From positions 3,286,001 through 3,350,000 of the forward strand of contig NZ_CP045488.1 in the NCBI RefSeq assembly GCF_009392895.1: a stretch of DNA of 64,000 bases. The letters are read 5' to 3'. The DNA comes from Natronorubrum aibiense (GTDB lineage Archaea; Halobacteriota; Halobacteria; Halobacteriales; Natrialbaceae). Position numbers and translations under genes: made by a program. Each line of letters opens with the position of its first letter. Position 1 is the first letter of the stretch. Below, one piece after another: positions 19,479-27,571 of the stretch. The notes beneath the pieces are model-generated. The model ran no database searches, was not told where the DNA came from, and saw only the letters and a list, made by a program, of their open reading frames with translations.

Positions 19479-21221
19479 TCACTCTACCGGCGTCGTGAGC
19501 CCGTCTTCTAAGTGCTCGAGCAACGCAGGGTGGAGCGACCCGTTCGAGCCGAGCAGCGCCCGTCGCTCGTCCGTCTCGAGTTCGAACTCGAACGGCGCGC
19601 CCGACTCGTCGGTGATCGTCGCGCCGGCGGCGCGGGCGATCACGAGGCCGGCGGCAATGTCCCACGGATGGGTGTCGTGTTCCCAGGTGGCGTCGGCGCT
19701 GCCGCTGGCGAGATAACAGAGGTTGAGCGCGGCCGAGCCGAGCCGTCGGACGCCTCTCGACTCCTGGTAGAAATGCGAGAGGAACAGTCCGTCGGGGTCG
19801 TAGCCGGAGATGAGCATGCTCTCGTCGAGTCGGTCGCGGTCGGTCGTCTGGATTCGGTCACCGTCACGCCAGGCACCCTTGCCCGCGATCGCGGTGAACA
19901 GTTCGTCGGTCTCGGGGACGTAGACGACGCCCATCACCGGCTCGTCGTCTTCGACCAGCGCGACGGAGATCGAGTAGTTGGGATTGCCGTGAGCGAAGTT
20001 GCCGGTGCCGTCGAGCGGGTCGATCACCCAGAGGTACGCCGCGTTCTCGCCGGTCTGACGGATACTCTCCTCCGAGAAGATCGCGTGGTCGGGAAACTCG
20101 TTGCCGATGGCGGTCGTGATGATCCGGTCGGCCTGATGGTCGGCCTCGGTGACGATGTCGGATTTGTCGCTTTTGACAGCGATCGACTCGACCTGTCCGT
20201 GGAGCTCTCGTAGCGGCTCGCCGGCGGCTCTGGCGGCCTCCGTGGCGACCGTCAGCGCACGCTCGACGATATCCTGCCCGTTGTCGGCCGGTGACGCACC
20301 CGGACGTGCGGTCGACTCGAGGCGTTTTTCGGACGGCACCGTCGCGTCCCGGATCGTCCAGCCGAGTTTTTTCGTGATCGCGGTGAAGAAGTGGTCGTCG
20401 TAGCTGGTTCGGACGACGTGAGCGCGCTTGTCGGCCCCCGTGATCGTGATCTCGTCGCCCTCGCTGACGATCGTGTGGGCGCGCCCACCGTCGACCAGCA
20501 GGCTCGCTTGTCCCTGCGTGACGATTCGGAGTTCCGTCTCGGGGGAGACGACGATCGGTCTGACACCCAAGGTGTGCGTGTGCAGCGGGACGATCTGGAG
20601 GGTGTGGTTGTTCACTGGGTAGTGTACCGGGCCGTTGGCCGACAGCGAGATGCCCGTCGAACCGGTCGGCGTCGACACCGCGAGTCCCGTGCCCTCGAAC
20701 TCGCCGATGTACTCGTTGTCCGCGTAGACGTCGAGTCGCGTCACCTTCCGGTCGATCGGGTTCTCCGGGGGCACCTGCTGGACCATGACGTCGTTGATCC
20801 CGGTCGCGTCCACGCCGGGCGCAGCGACGTGGACTTGCTGGCGGCTGTCGACGGCGGCCCGCCCGCGAAGTACCTCGTCGAGAGCCACCTCGAGGTCTTC
20901 GGGCTCGACGCGGGCGAGAAAGGCAAGTGTGCCCGTGTTGACGCCCAACTGGGGAATGTCTCGCGGAGCGAACGTCTTGACCCCCTCGAGGAAGGTGCCG
21001 TCGCCGCCGAGGGTGATCCCGAGCGTCGCCCGGTTCTCGTCGTAGACGCCCCCGATATCGTCGCCGACGTCGACGGTCGACAGTCCGAGGTCGCGCTCGT
21101 CAGCCCAGTCGGCAAGCGTCTCGAGGGGACCCTCGCTGTCGGGGCTGACGATCGCGATGAGTTCGTCCGTCGTTGCCAGCCTGCGCCCTTGCATACGTGA
21201 TCCCACGTCCCTGTCGACCAT
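19479..21221 (-). CDS. NAD kinase / inositol-monophosphatase-family phosphatase fusion
   Basis: 580 aa. Residues about 20-290 are an NAD kinase: GGDGTFLEG at 72-80, VNTGTLAFLA and STPTGSTGISLSANGP. Residues about 315-575 are an IMPase/FBPase-fold phosphatase: VTEADHQAD at 358-365, EE at 384-385, DPLDGTGNFAHGN from 401 and HPWDIAAG at 518-525 form the three metal sites. Both halves look active. NADK makes NADP+; the phosphatase may act on NADP+, fructose bisphosphate or inositol phosphate. A bifunctional NAD kinase/NADP phosphatase is known in Methanocaldococcus, which I recall has the opposite domain order. Convergent with gcvPB. Confidence 0.9.
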   Translation of the reverse strand: MVDRDVGSRMQGRRLATTDELIAIVSPDSEGPLETLADWADERDLGLSTVDVGDDIGGVYDENRATLGITLGGDGTFLEGVKTFAPRDIPQLGVNTGTLAFLARVEPEDLEVALDEVLRGRAAVDSRQQVHVAAPGVDATGINDVMVQQVPPENPIDRKVTRLDVYADNEYIGEFEGTGLAVSTPTGSTGISLSANGPVHYPVNNHTLQIVPLHTHTLGVRPIVVSPETELRIVTQGQASLLVDGGRAHTIVSEGDEITITGADKRAHVVRTSYDDHFFTAITKKLGWTIRDATVPSEKRLESTARPGASPADNGQDIVERALTVATEAARAAGEPLRELHGQVESIAVKSDKSDIVTEADHQADRIITTAIGNEFPDHAIFSEESIRQTGENAAYLWVIDPLDGTGNFAHGNPNYSISVALVEDDEPVMGVVYVPETDELFTAIAGKGAWRDGDRIQTTDRDRLDESMLISGYDPDGLFLSHFYQESRGVRRLGSAALNLCYLASGSADATWEHDTHPWDIAAGLVIARAAGATITDESGAPFEFELETDERRALLGSNGSLHPALLEHLEDGLTTPVE

Positions 21222-21337
21222 AAGTAGTGAGAACGAGGCGCTGGGGACCGACGCAGCGCGGTCGCGAGCGACGTCGGTCGCTGTCGGCCGTGTGGAATCG
21301 GGGTAACACTTGTGGGTCAGAGCGGCGATGACTGCGT

Positions 21338-21778
21338 ATGGCAGTTATCGACATCGCTCGCGAAACGGTGGTCACCGTCGAGCCGGACGCGACGCTCTCG
21401 GACGTGGTGCAGACGATGCAAACGCAACGGGTCGGCAGCGTGCTCGTCGCGTCGGCGGACGACCCGCTCGGCCTCGTCTCCGATCGCGACCTCGCGTTCG
21501 AAGTGCTCGACGAGGGCGGAGCGACGGGTGAGACGCCGGTCGGCGACATCATCGATGACGACCTCGTAACGGTGCCCGCGGACGCGGGCGTCTACGACCT
21601 CGTCGATCTCATGTCCACCAAAGGCGTCCGTCGACTCCCCGTCGTCGACGACGGCGACCTCGTCGGCATCGTCTCGCTGTCCGACGTCGTCGTCCTGCTG
21701 GGCATGGAACTACAACACGTCGCGAACACGATTCGAGCGGTTTCGCCGGCGTACGAACAGCGTCTCTCGAGGCAGTGA
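21338..21778 (+). CDS. CBS-domain protein (two CBS motifs)
   Basis: 146 aa with a tandem CBS pair at about 8-62 and 70-125 (DVVQTMQTQRVGSVLV; DLMSTKGVRRLPVVDDGDLVGIVSL). Stand-alone CBS pairs bind adenine nucleotides or SAM and act as energy or ligand sensors for partner proteins. It has no catalytic domain and no obvious operon partner here. Confidence 0.88.
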   Translation: MAVIDIARETVVTVEPDATLSDVVQTMQTQRVGSVLVASADDPLGLVSDRDLAFEVLDEGGATGETPVGDIIDDDLVTVPADAGVYDLVDLMSTKGVRRLPVVDDGDLVGIVSLSDVVVLLGMELQHVANTIRAVSPAYEQRLSRQ

Positions 21779-21861
21779 TAAATATCACTGTCGAGGGCTC
21801 GAGGCAGCCGGAGCTACGGGTTCGGACCGTCCCTCGCGAAACCGAGAGAACTGACGGGTCG

Positions 21862-22029
21862 TTACGCGCTCGAGTCGACGGCCGTGCCGTTGTCGCTGAT
21901 GCGGACGAAGCCGTAGTCACACTCCGGACAGTGCCACTTGACTTTCTCGCCGAGGTGCACCGTCGTGCTTGCGGCGCGGTAGAACGTCCGGTCGGCGTCG
22001 CAGTCGGGACAGTAGTGCTCGAGTTCCAT
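21862..22029 (-). CDS. Small zinc-ribbon protein (MELEHYCPDC type)
   Basis: 55 aa from ATG at 22029 (an ATG at 22035 adds MA). It reads MELEHYCPDC ... KVKWHCPECDYGFVRISDNG, two CPxC pairs forming a zinc ribbon. This compact family recurs in haloarchaea; function unknown. Upstream residues in the open frame are not family-like, so the short form is chosen. Divergent from the cobalamin adenosyltransferase gene. Confidence 0.78.
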   Translation of the reverse strand: MELEHYCPDCDADRTFYRAASTTVHLGEKVKWHCPECDYGFVRISDNGTAVDSSA

Positions 22030-22199
22030 AGCCATGCGCGGGAGTTGCGCACGGGGCCTGTTGAAGATACTGATTCCGGCATCTGTTGTCGTCCCGTCGG
22101 TGTTCGCCGGTGGGTTGGACGTGTCGAGGCAGCACTCGAACGTCGCGTCACACAACTCGCCTGACAGAAGTTAAGTACTCACCCGCCCTCGATTCACGT

Positions 22200-22733
22200 A
22201 TGTCGATCTACACAGGTCGCGGCGACGAGGGGAAGACCGATCTCCGAGATATGACCCGAGTCTCGAAATCGAGCGCCCGCATCGAAGCCTACGGGACCGT
22301 CGACGAACTCAACGCCCTCATCGGCACGATTCGGCCGACCGACCACGACGATATTAACGAGCGACTGCGGACGATCCAGAACCAACTGCACGTCGTGCTG
22401 GCGGATTTCGCCAACCCGGACCCCGACGAAGACGATCCCGTCGTCCGCGCCGAGCACGTCGAGACTATCGAGGACTGGATCGACGAGTACGACGAGGAAC
22501 TCGAGCCGCTGACCTCGTTTATCCTGCCGACCGGCAGCGAACACGGCTCGAAACTCCACCACGCGCGTACGGTCTGTCGACGTTCCGAACGGCGGGCGGT
22601 CGCACTCGCCAACGAGGAGCCGATCAACGAACAGGCCGTCCAGTACCTGAACCGCCTCTCCGACGGCCTGTTCACCCTCGCTCGTGTCGTGAACAAACGC
22701 GACGGGGAGCGCGAAGAACAGCCGCAGTACTGA
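22200..22733 (+). CDS. Cob(I)yrinic acid a,c-diamide adenosyltransferase (PduO/CobA2 type)
   Basis: 177 aa. The ATP-binding N-terminus SIYTGRGDEGKTDLRD and the RSSARIEAYG/VDELNALIG segment mark the PduO-type ATP:cob(I)alamin adenosyltransferase; the C-terminal RRSERRAVALAN and YLNRLSDGLFTLAR complete it. It makes adenosylcobalamin, needed by methylmalonyl-CoA mutase and ribonucleotide reductase. TATA-like ttaagtact (about 22171-22179) predicts a leaderless start. BluB, another cobalamin gene, is elsewhere in the window. Confidence 0.92.
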   Translation: MSIYTGRGDEGKTDLRDMTRVSKSSARIEAYGTVDELNALIGTIRPTDHDDINERLRTIQNQLHVVLADFANPDPDEDDPVVRAEHVETIEDWIDEYDEELEPLTSFILPTGSEHGSKLHHARTVCRRSERRAVALANEEPINEQAVQYLNRLSDGLFTLARVVNKRDGEREEQPQY

Positions 22734-22845
22734 CCCCGTCGCACGTGGTCGGCCTCAAGCCGGCCGCCGGTCGGTCGCAATCGATGATAGCGGTTCGACA
22801 CCGCGCCGAGATTTGCTGTGTGCTTTGGACCGTGAATAATATACG

Positions 22846-22859
22846 TTAGACGCGTCTAA
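22846..22859. promoter_or_regulatory. Perfect 14-bp palindrome overlapping the promoter of the GDT1-family gene
   Basis: TTAGACGCGTCTAA is its own reverse complement. It follows directly after a TATA-like element (gaataatatac, 22833-22843) and lies about 56 nt before the ATG at 22915, near or over the transcript start. The form (TTAGnC..GnCTAA) resembles operators of DtxR/MntR/SirR-type metalloregulators; that link is an inference from shape and from the downstream metal transporter. Confidence 0.6.
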
Positions 22860-22914
22860 ATCGGTGTGTGGATCGCACCGTTGACGACCGACCGTGCGCC
22901 CGTTCCCGAAACGG

Positions 22915-23610
22915 ATGACCGGCTGGCTCGAGATCCTGATCGTTTCGTTTGTCCTCCAGCTGTCGGTGTTGCCCGGCGAGAAGGTTCAGTTCATTATCGC
23001 GGGGCTTGCGACCCGGTACAATCCGTGGATCGTGGTCGCCGCCGCCGGGAGCGCCTTCGCCGGATGGACGGCACTCGAGATCCTCTTCGGTGCGGCGCTC
23101 AGGAGTGTCCTCGATCCCGTCTCCCTCAACGTGATCACTGCCGCGTTGTTCTTGCTCTTTGCCGTGGTCCTGCTTCGGTCGGCACCCGAGGCGGACGAGT
23201 CGGCTACCACGACCGACGGTGGCGTCGCAGCACCCGGTACGTTCGACCTCTCGCTTTTCGGATACGAGATCCCGCCGTATCTGCGCGGCTTCGTTCCGAT
23301 CTTCGTTCTCATGGCCGTCGGCGAGTTCGGCGATAAGACCCAACTCGTCACCATCGGCCTCGCAGCCCAGTACGGCGCTCACCCCGCCATCTGGGCGGGC
23401 GAGATGCTCGCGATCATCCCCGTCAGTGCTGCGAACGCCCTCTTCTTCCACCGGTTTTCTCACCGGTTCGACGCCAGAACGGCCCACTTCGCAGGCGCAG
23501 CGCTCTTTCTCTTTTTCGGTCTCGACACCGTCCTCCAGATCGGTACGGGCATCTCACTCTGGGACACGGTCGTCGAGACCATCACCTCGACGATACTCGC
23601 GCTGCTCTAA
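22915..23610 (+). CDS. GDT1/TMEM165 (UPF0016) family cation transporter
   Basis: 231 aa with six hydrophobic helices in two repeats. The family motif ExGD(K/R)(T/S) is intact in the second repeat (VGEFGDKTQLVTI) and degenerate in the first (LPGEKVQFII), which is unusual. Relatives export Mn2+ or exchange Ca2+ or Mn2+ for H+. A GTG start at 22894 is possible but the ATG at 22915 begins just before the first helix. A perfect palindrome at its promoter suggests metal control. Confidence 0.82.
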   Translation: MTGWLEILIVSFVLQLSVLPGEKVQFIIAGLATRYNPWIVVAAAGSAFAGWTALEILFGAALRSVLDPVSLNVITAALFLLFAVVLLRSAPEADESATTTDGGVAAPGTFDLSLFGYEIPPYLRGFVPIFVLMAVGEFGDKTQLVTIGLAAQYGAHPAIWAGEMLAIIPVSAANALFFHRFSHRFDARTAHFAGAALFLFFGLDTVLQIGTGISLWDTVVETITSTILALL

Positions 23611-23677
23611 GTTCGAACGATACTGTCGGCTGCGAAAGGGCTATATTCGCTGGTCGCCTCCAGAGTGTCTGAGAGTT

Positions 23678-23917
23678 ATGAATAAACACTTCCGCGATAG
23701 TCTGTACTACCTCACCCGTGCCGGCGAACACGCGACACTCGGCGTCCGCGAAACTCTCGAGCCATACCTGACTGCGCTTCGAACCCGGCTGGGCCGGGAG
23801 CCAACCCCCGAACCTGATCGCCTCGAGGGCGTTCGAACGGGATTCGGGCGACTCGAGCAAACCGCCGAACGACGTGTGCGCAGCGTTGGGCGCGCGCTCG
23901 AGCGTCGCGTTCGGTGA
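23678..23917 (+). CDS. Small haloarchaeal protein (DUF7553-like)
   Basis: 79 aa, starting MNKHFRDSLYYLTRAGEHA and ending in an Arg/Glu-rich amphipathic helix. Its shape (about 80 aa, N-terminal RDSLYYL(T)RAGEHA) is that of a recurring haloarchaeal DUF7553 family whose role is unknown. It lies between the GDT1 gene and tRNA-Val. The long overlapping frame starting at 23159 is a shadow that joins it only by chance. Confidence 0.72.
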   Translation: MNKHFRDSLYYLTRAGEHATLGVRETLEPYLTALRTRLGREPTPEPDRLEGVRTGFGRLEQTAERRVRSVGRALERRVR

Positions 23918-23989
23918 CAGAGTCAGCCGGGGCTGTCGACGACTGATGAAAGGAAGTCTTAAGTCGAACGCCCGGGAAGCATTTCGTGC

Positions 23990-24064
23990 GGGTTGGTGAT
24001 CTAGTCCGGTTATGATACCTCCTTCACACGGAGGAAGTCGGCAGTTCAAATCTGCCCCAACCCA
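23990..24064 (+). tRNA. tRNA-Val (anticodon CAC)
   Basis: 75-nt cloverleaf with acceptor GGGTTGG/CCAACCC, anticodon stem CCTCC/GGAGG around TTCACAC (anticodon CAC), and T arm GGCAGTTCAAATCTGCC. Discriminator A at 24064; CCA not encoded. The region just downstream contains partial inverted and direct copies of its 3' end. Confidence 0.93.
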
Positions 24065-24120
24065 TTTTTGACGATACAATGACGACAAGCGTAGCGAGGA
24101 GTCCGTGTCGTCAAAAATGG
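24062..24120. repeat. 13-bp perfect inverted repeat starting in the 3' end of tRNA-Val
   Basis: CCATTTTTGACGA at 24062-24074 pairs with TCGTCAAAAATGG at 24108-24120. Allowing one missing G the match extends further into the tRNA acceptor stem (CCAACCC versus ATGG-TTGG). So an inverted copy of the tRNA 3' end and its flank lies 33 nt downstream. Confidence 0.75.
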
Positions 24121-24161
24121 TTGGCAGTTTGTATCAGACGAGTCGCGGCAGCGTAGTCGTT

Positions 24162-24255
24162 CGAAAGACGCTTCGCGTCTTTCGTGATGACGAGAGAGCT
24201 TCGCTCTCTCGAACCACGAGCACGTCTCGGCGTGGTTCAAATCTGGCCCACCCCT
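24162..24255. repeat. Three stacked hairpins ending in a partial direct copy of the tRNA-Val 3' end
   Basis: Hairpins: CGAAAGACGC/GCGTCTTTCG with TTC loop (24162-24184); CGAGAGAGC/GCTCTCTCG with TTC loop (24191-24211); GAACCACG/CGTGGTTC (24211-24238). Then 24235-24255 matches the tRNA T-arm/acceptor 3' strand (24044-24064) at 18 of 21 positions, starting with an exact 11-mer GTTCAAATCTG. Looks like a degraded attachment site or tRNA fragment. Confidence 0.65.
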
Positions 24256-24386
24256 ATTCAAGGCAAACTCCAGTATAGTCGCAGCCGACAGTCCTGCGGT
24301 GATTGATAGTGTGCCATCAGCGGTTTCTCGAGCCTCACTGAGCCGACTGAACGGATGCCGGCTTCATCCGAGATACCCGATGTCGG
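24256..24386. other. Gene-free tail of the tRNA-Val/MFS spacer
   Basis: With 24065-24255 this makes 322 bp without a gene between tRNA-Val and the MFS stop. I see no promoter or reading frame in this last part. Confidence 0.5.
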
Positions 24387-26117
24387 TTAGTCCTCTGTGG
24401 CCGTTTCAGACGCCTCACGTGTCGCATCCTGTGACGATTCGGGGTGGTCGGTTCCGTCGTCGGCGTCCGGTATCTGCCGTGGTAAGAACGTCGATGCAAT
24501 AAGCAGGAGTAACACGAACAGGACGAGAAGCAGCAGCGTTGCCCGTTGCGCGTCGAACATCGCCGCCTCGAAGATGCCCTCGAGCAACTGTCGTTGTGCC
24601 GGAGTGAGTTGGTTCAGGAACTGTTGCTGTGTGGCGTCGGTCGCTGTCTCTGCTGCATCCTCGAGCGCGATCACCAGATCGTTTCGTTGCGCCGTTGAAA
24701 CGGTCACGTGTTCCGCTCGGAGTACGCCATCGACGACACTCCCATAGAATCGGCCGAGAAAATACGAGCCGATCACTGCAGTCCCCAGGGAGAACCCGAT
24801 CGAATAACTTACGTTCAGGACGCCGGATGCCTCGGCGGAGTACGCGGTCGGAACGGCCGACATCGTCATATTGGTAATCTGTGCCAGTATGAGGCCGACG
24901 CCGGCCCCATACAGCGCCACCGGGAGCGCCATCCTGACGATCGTCTGATCGGGGCCCGTCTGCTCGTACAACAGCACCAGCGCGACGCCCATACACACGA
25001 TACCGATCTGGATAAGCGTCTTTGGCGAGACGTACTTTCGCCAATTGGGTGTAACCGTCGAAAAAAGGATCGATGCGAGAGAATACGGTAACAGCGCGAC
25101 CCCAGTTTCAAAGGCGGTGTATCCGAGTACTGCCTGGAGATAGACCGGGAAGATAAAAAAGAAGCCAGCCGAGATGATCGAGCGCATGTTGTATGTGAGA
25201 ACACCGGCCAAAAACGGGCGGTTCGTCAAGACGTGCAACGGAACGAGCGGCGACTTCCCAGCCCGTTCCAGTCGACGTTCGTACTGAACGAACGCGGCGA
25301 ACCCGAGCAGTCCGACCCCGAGAAACCAGATCGCCGGCGACGTCCCGAACGGATTGAATTGCATCTCGCCGACGACGAACGGCCGGCGTTCGATTAACCA
25401 CCCGTACTTCCCGCTCAGAAGGAACCCAGTGACGAGCGACGTCGCACCGACGATGGACAGCACTGTCCCGCCTTTATCCAGCGAACGGCGCGTTTCTGAC
25501 AGCGGGTTCGGACTGACGTACTGCGCGAAGAAGAGCACGACTCCCACACCGACGAGTTGCAACGTAAACCCCCACCGCCAACTCGCATACGTGGTTAGTG
25601 CGCCACCGATAATCGGTCCAATAGTCGATCCAACTCCGCTCACGCCAGCTAGCAGTCCGAACGCCTTCGCTCGGTCATCGTCCTCGTAACTGATTATCAG
25701 TACGGTGAACGTCAGGGGAAAGATCACGGCGGCCGCGGAACCCTGGATGAGCGACCAGCCGAGATAGAGGATCGTCGTATTCCAACTCAGCGACGCCACC
25801 AGCGTCCCACCGGCATAGACGAGCAGTGCGACTGCCAGTACACGCCGAATACTATGCCGAGACGGCAGCGTACCAGCCGGGAGAACCAGCGCAGCTGTCA
25901 CCAGCGAGTACAGTGCAACCGCCCCTTGAATCACGGTGACCGTGGTGTCGAACTCGTCCACCATCGTGGGAATCGCCACGTTCATCAGGGATGCATTGAG
26001 GACCACGATGAACGTCGTCAGACTCATGGCGATGGCCGGGGCCCAGTACTGCACGCCCGCCCTGAGGTCCGTAGAGAGACGAGTACTCCCGTTGGAAGTA
26101 GACTCATCTGTGGGCAT
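24387..26117 (-). CDS. MFS transporter, DHA2-like (14-TM drug/solute efflux type)
   Basis: 576 aa with about 14 hydrophobic segments. The first helices read LTTFIVVLNASLMNVAIPTMVDEF, a DHA2-family mark, and motif A-like and motif C-like segments follow (SGVGSTIGPIIGGAL). Probably a proton-driven efflux pump; substrate unknown. ATG at 26117 is preferred over an upstream frame start. Base composition is less GC-rich than the flanks, and it lies next to the tRNA-Val scar, so acquisition by transfer is possible. Confidence 0.88.
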   Translation of the reverse strand: MPTDESTSNGSTRLSTDLRAGVQYWAPAIAMSLTTFIVVLNASLMNVAIPTMVDEFDTTVTVIQGAVALYSLVTAALVLPAGTLPSRHSIRRVLAVALLVYAGGTLVASLSWNTTILYLGWSLIQGSAAAVIFPLTFTVLIISYEDDDRAKAFGLLAGVSGVGSTIGPIIGGALTTYASWRWGFTLQLVGVGVVLFFAQYVSPNPLSETRRSLDKGGTVLSIVGATSLVTGFLLSGKYGWLIERRPFVVGEMQFNPFGTSPAIWFLGVGLLGFAAFVQYERRLERAGKSPLVPLHVLTNRPFLAGVLTYNMRSIISAGFFFIFPVYLQAVLGYTAFETGVALLPYSLASILFSTVTPNWRKYVSPKTLIQIGIVCMGVALVLLYEQTGPDQTIVRMALPVALYGAGVGLILAQITNMTMSAVPTAYSAEASGVLNVSYSIGFSLGTAVIGSYFLGRFYGSVVDGVLRAEHVTVSTAQRNDLVIALEDAAETATDATQQQFLNQLTPAQRQLLEGIFEAAMFDAQRATLLLLVLFVLLLLIASTFLPRQIPDADDGTDHPESSQDATREASETATED

Positions 26118-26279
26118 ACAGTGGTCTAACGCGTTTGATCCCCAAATAGCAGTCACCAGCGTCGAAGCGAACATTCGAGGGGAAAATCGACCGCCGCTTT
26201 GCTCTCAACGTTCGATTCACCTCCCGTTTGTACGCTCGAGGTGACTGTCTTCCAATCGTATCCGAGAGTATTCAGTCTC

Positions 26280-26289
26280 TTGGTACCAA
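26280..26289. promoter_or_regulatory. 10-bp palindrome before the universal stress protein gene
   Basis: TTGGTACCAA is a perfect palindrome ending 9 nt before the ATG, with a half-site TACCAA directly after it. It would cover the likely transcript start and could be an operator. No regulator gene is adjacent. Confidence 0.4.
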
Positions 26290-26298
26290 ATACCAATT

Positions 26299-27195
26299 AT
26301 GGCGACGGCATCGGAAGAACGGCCGGTACTGGTTGCGATCGCGAACCCCGAGCACGCCGAGCAGTTGGCGCGGACGGCCGGTGACCTCGCTCGAGCGACC
26401 GACGGTGTCGTACAGATCGTCTCGGTCGTAGTCAAGTCCCACGAGTCGCCATTTTCGGTGTATACCGACGATGCGATCCTCGAGCAGTACTCGGGCGACG
26501 CACAGGAAACGCTGGATCGAGCAACCAGCGTCGCGCCGGATGACGTGACGGTCACCGGCGAGTTGGTGGTCGGCAACTCGGTGTCCGATGGCCTGCTGAC
26601 AGCGATCGAAAGAACCGACGCGCGGGCGCTCGTAATCGGCTGGGAACAGCGTCGCGGGCGGACCAACGCGGTGCTCGGGACGACCGTGGATCGGCTGCTC
26701 GAGCGAGCGCCCTGTGATCTCTACGTCGAACGGATCGGGAGCGAGGCGAACGGCGTCGATTCGGTCCTGCTGCCGGTCGCTGGCGGCCCGCACGTTCGTC
26801 CGGCAGCCACTATCGCGAAGGCGATCGCGGCTCGTAACGACGCCACGGTGACCATCGTCTCGGTTATCGGCGCCGACGTCGATAGTGACGTCGCACAGGA
26901 GTCGACCGTCGACGCACAGTTAGCCCTTGAGGAGACGCCGGGGCCGAGCGTCGACGTGGAGGTACGGCTTCACGACGTCGACGATATCGTCGGAGCGCTC
27001 GTCGACGAAGCGGCCACCCACGACGTGCTGGTGTTCGGTGCGACACGACAAGGGGCGTTACATCGCCGGCTCGTCGGGTCGATCCCACGGACCGTCGTCC
27101 ACCGGACCGATCGGACGGTGATCCTCGCCCGTGCTGGCGACGCCGTCGGGGGACCGATCTACCGACAGCTTCGACGACTCGTGAAGGTTCCATGA
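26299..27195 (+). CDS. Universal stress protein, tandem UspA domains
   Basis: 298 aa: two Usp domains at about 8-150 and 155-290. The second ends FGATRQGALHRRLVGSIPRTVVHRTD, resembling the ATP-binding G-2x-G-9x-G(S/T) motif; the first has a degenerate version (WEQRRGRTNAVLGTTVDRLLERAPC). Haloarchaea encode many Usp proteins; this one may bind ATP in one domain. Preceded by the palindrome TTGGTACCAA. Confidence 0.87.
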   Translation: MATASEERPVLVAIANPEHAEQLARTAGDLARATDGVVQIVSVVVKSHESPFSVYTDDAILEQYSGDAQETLDRATSVAPDDVTVTGELVVGNSVSDGLLTAIERTDARALVIGWEQRRGRTNAVLGTTVDRLLERAPCDLYVERIGSEANGVDSVLLPVAGGPHVRPAATIAKAIAARNDATVTIVSVIGADVDSDVAQESTVDAQLALEETPGPSVDVEVRLHDVDDIVGALVDEAATHDVLVFGATRQGALHRRLVGSIPRTVVHRTDRTVILARAGDAVGGPIYRQLRRLVKVP

Positions 27196-27231
27196 CGGTG
27201 CGTCCCGAAGCGGACACGCTCGAGTCGAGCA

Positions 27232-27317
27232 CTATAGTAGCCACTGAAAGTCAATGCACACCGCATCGCACGACGGCTGTATGATGCGTGTGTAAATCGT
27301 TTCAGTTGTTACTATAG
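27232..27317. mobile_element. 86-bp MITE-like element with 18-bp terminal inverted repeats
   Basis: Left end CTATAGTAGCCACTGAAA (27232-27249) and the reverse complement of the right end (27300-27317) agree at 16 of 18 bases. The interior is also nearly palindromic (CACACCGCATC against GATGCGTGTG with one gap), so the whole element could fold into one hairpin. No coding capacity. No clear target duplication; only a possible CTA/TAG overlap at the tips. It lies between the usp gene and a small zinc protein. Confidence 0.75.
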
Positions 27318-27366
27318 ATTCGATGCCGGACAAACGCTTAAGCACGGATTCGTCGAATACTATGGT

Positions 27367-27507
27367 ATGCCATACCACCTTCGCTGTGACAGCTGTGAGT
27401 TGGATCGGGAGTGTCCTGACTGGCCAACGGCAAACCGAGACGCAAGCGCACACGAAGCAGCCCATCCCGACCACTGGGTGAGCATCTACGACGTGCAGGA
27501 AGCCTGA
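27367..27507 (+). CDS. Small Cys-rich protein, 46 aa
   Basis: The frame MPYHLRCDSCELDRECPDW... ends YDVQEA. CDSC and C16 with nearby His residues (AHEAAHPDHW) suggest a small zinc-binding fold. Another frame starts at the nearby ATG 27363 but gives an uncharacteristic sequence. The AT-rich cgcttaagc upstream (about 27336) may be its TATA box. Function unknown. Confidence 0.62.
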   Translation: MPYHLRCDSCELDRECPDWPTANRDASAHEAAHPDHWVSIYDVQEA

Positions 27508-27571
27508 CGGCCGAGTCACCTTGCATCTCGTTTCCATAGACTCTTGTTCGCCTGACACACAGTTCACGAGG

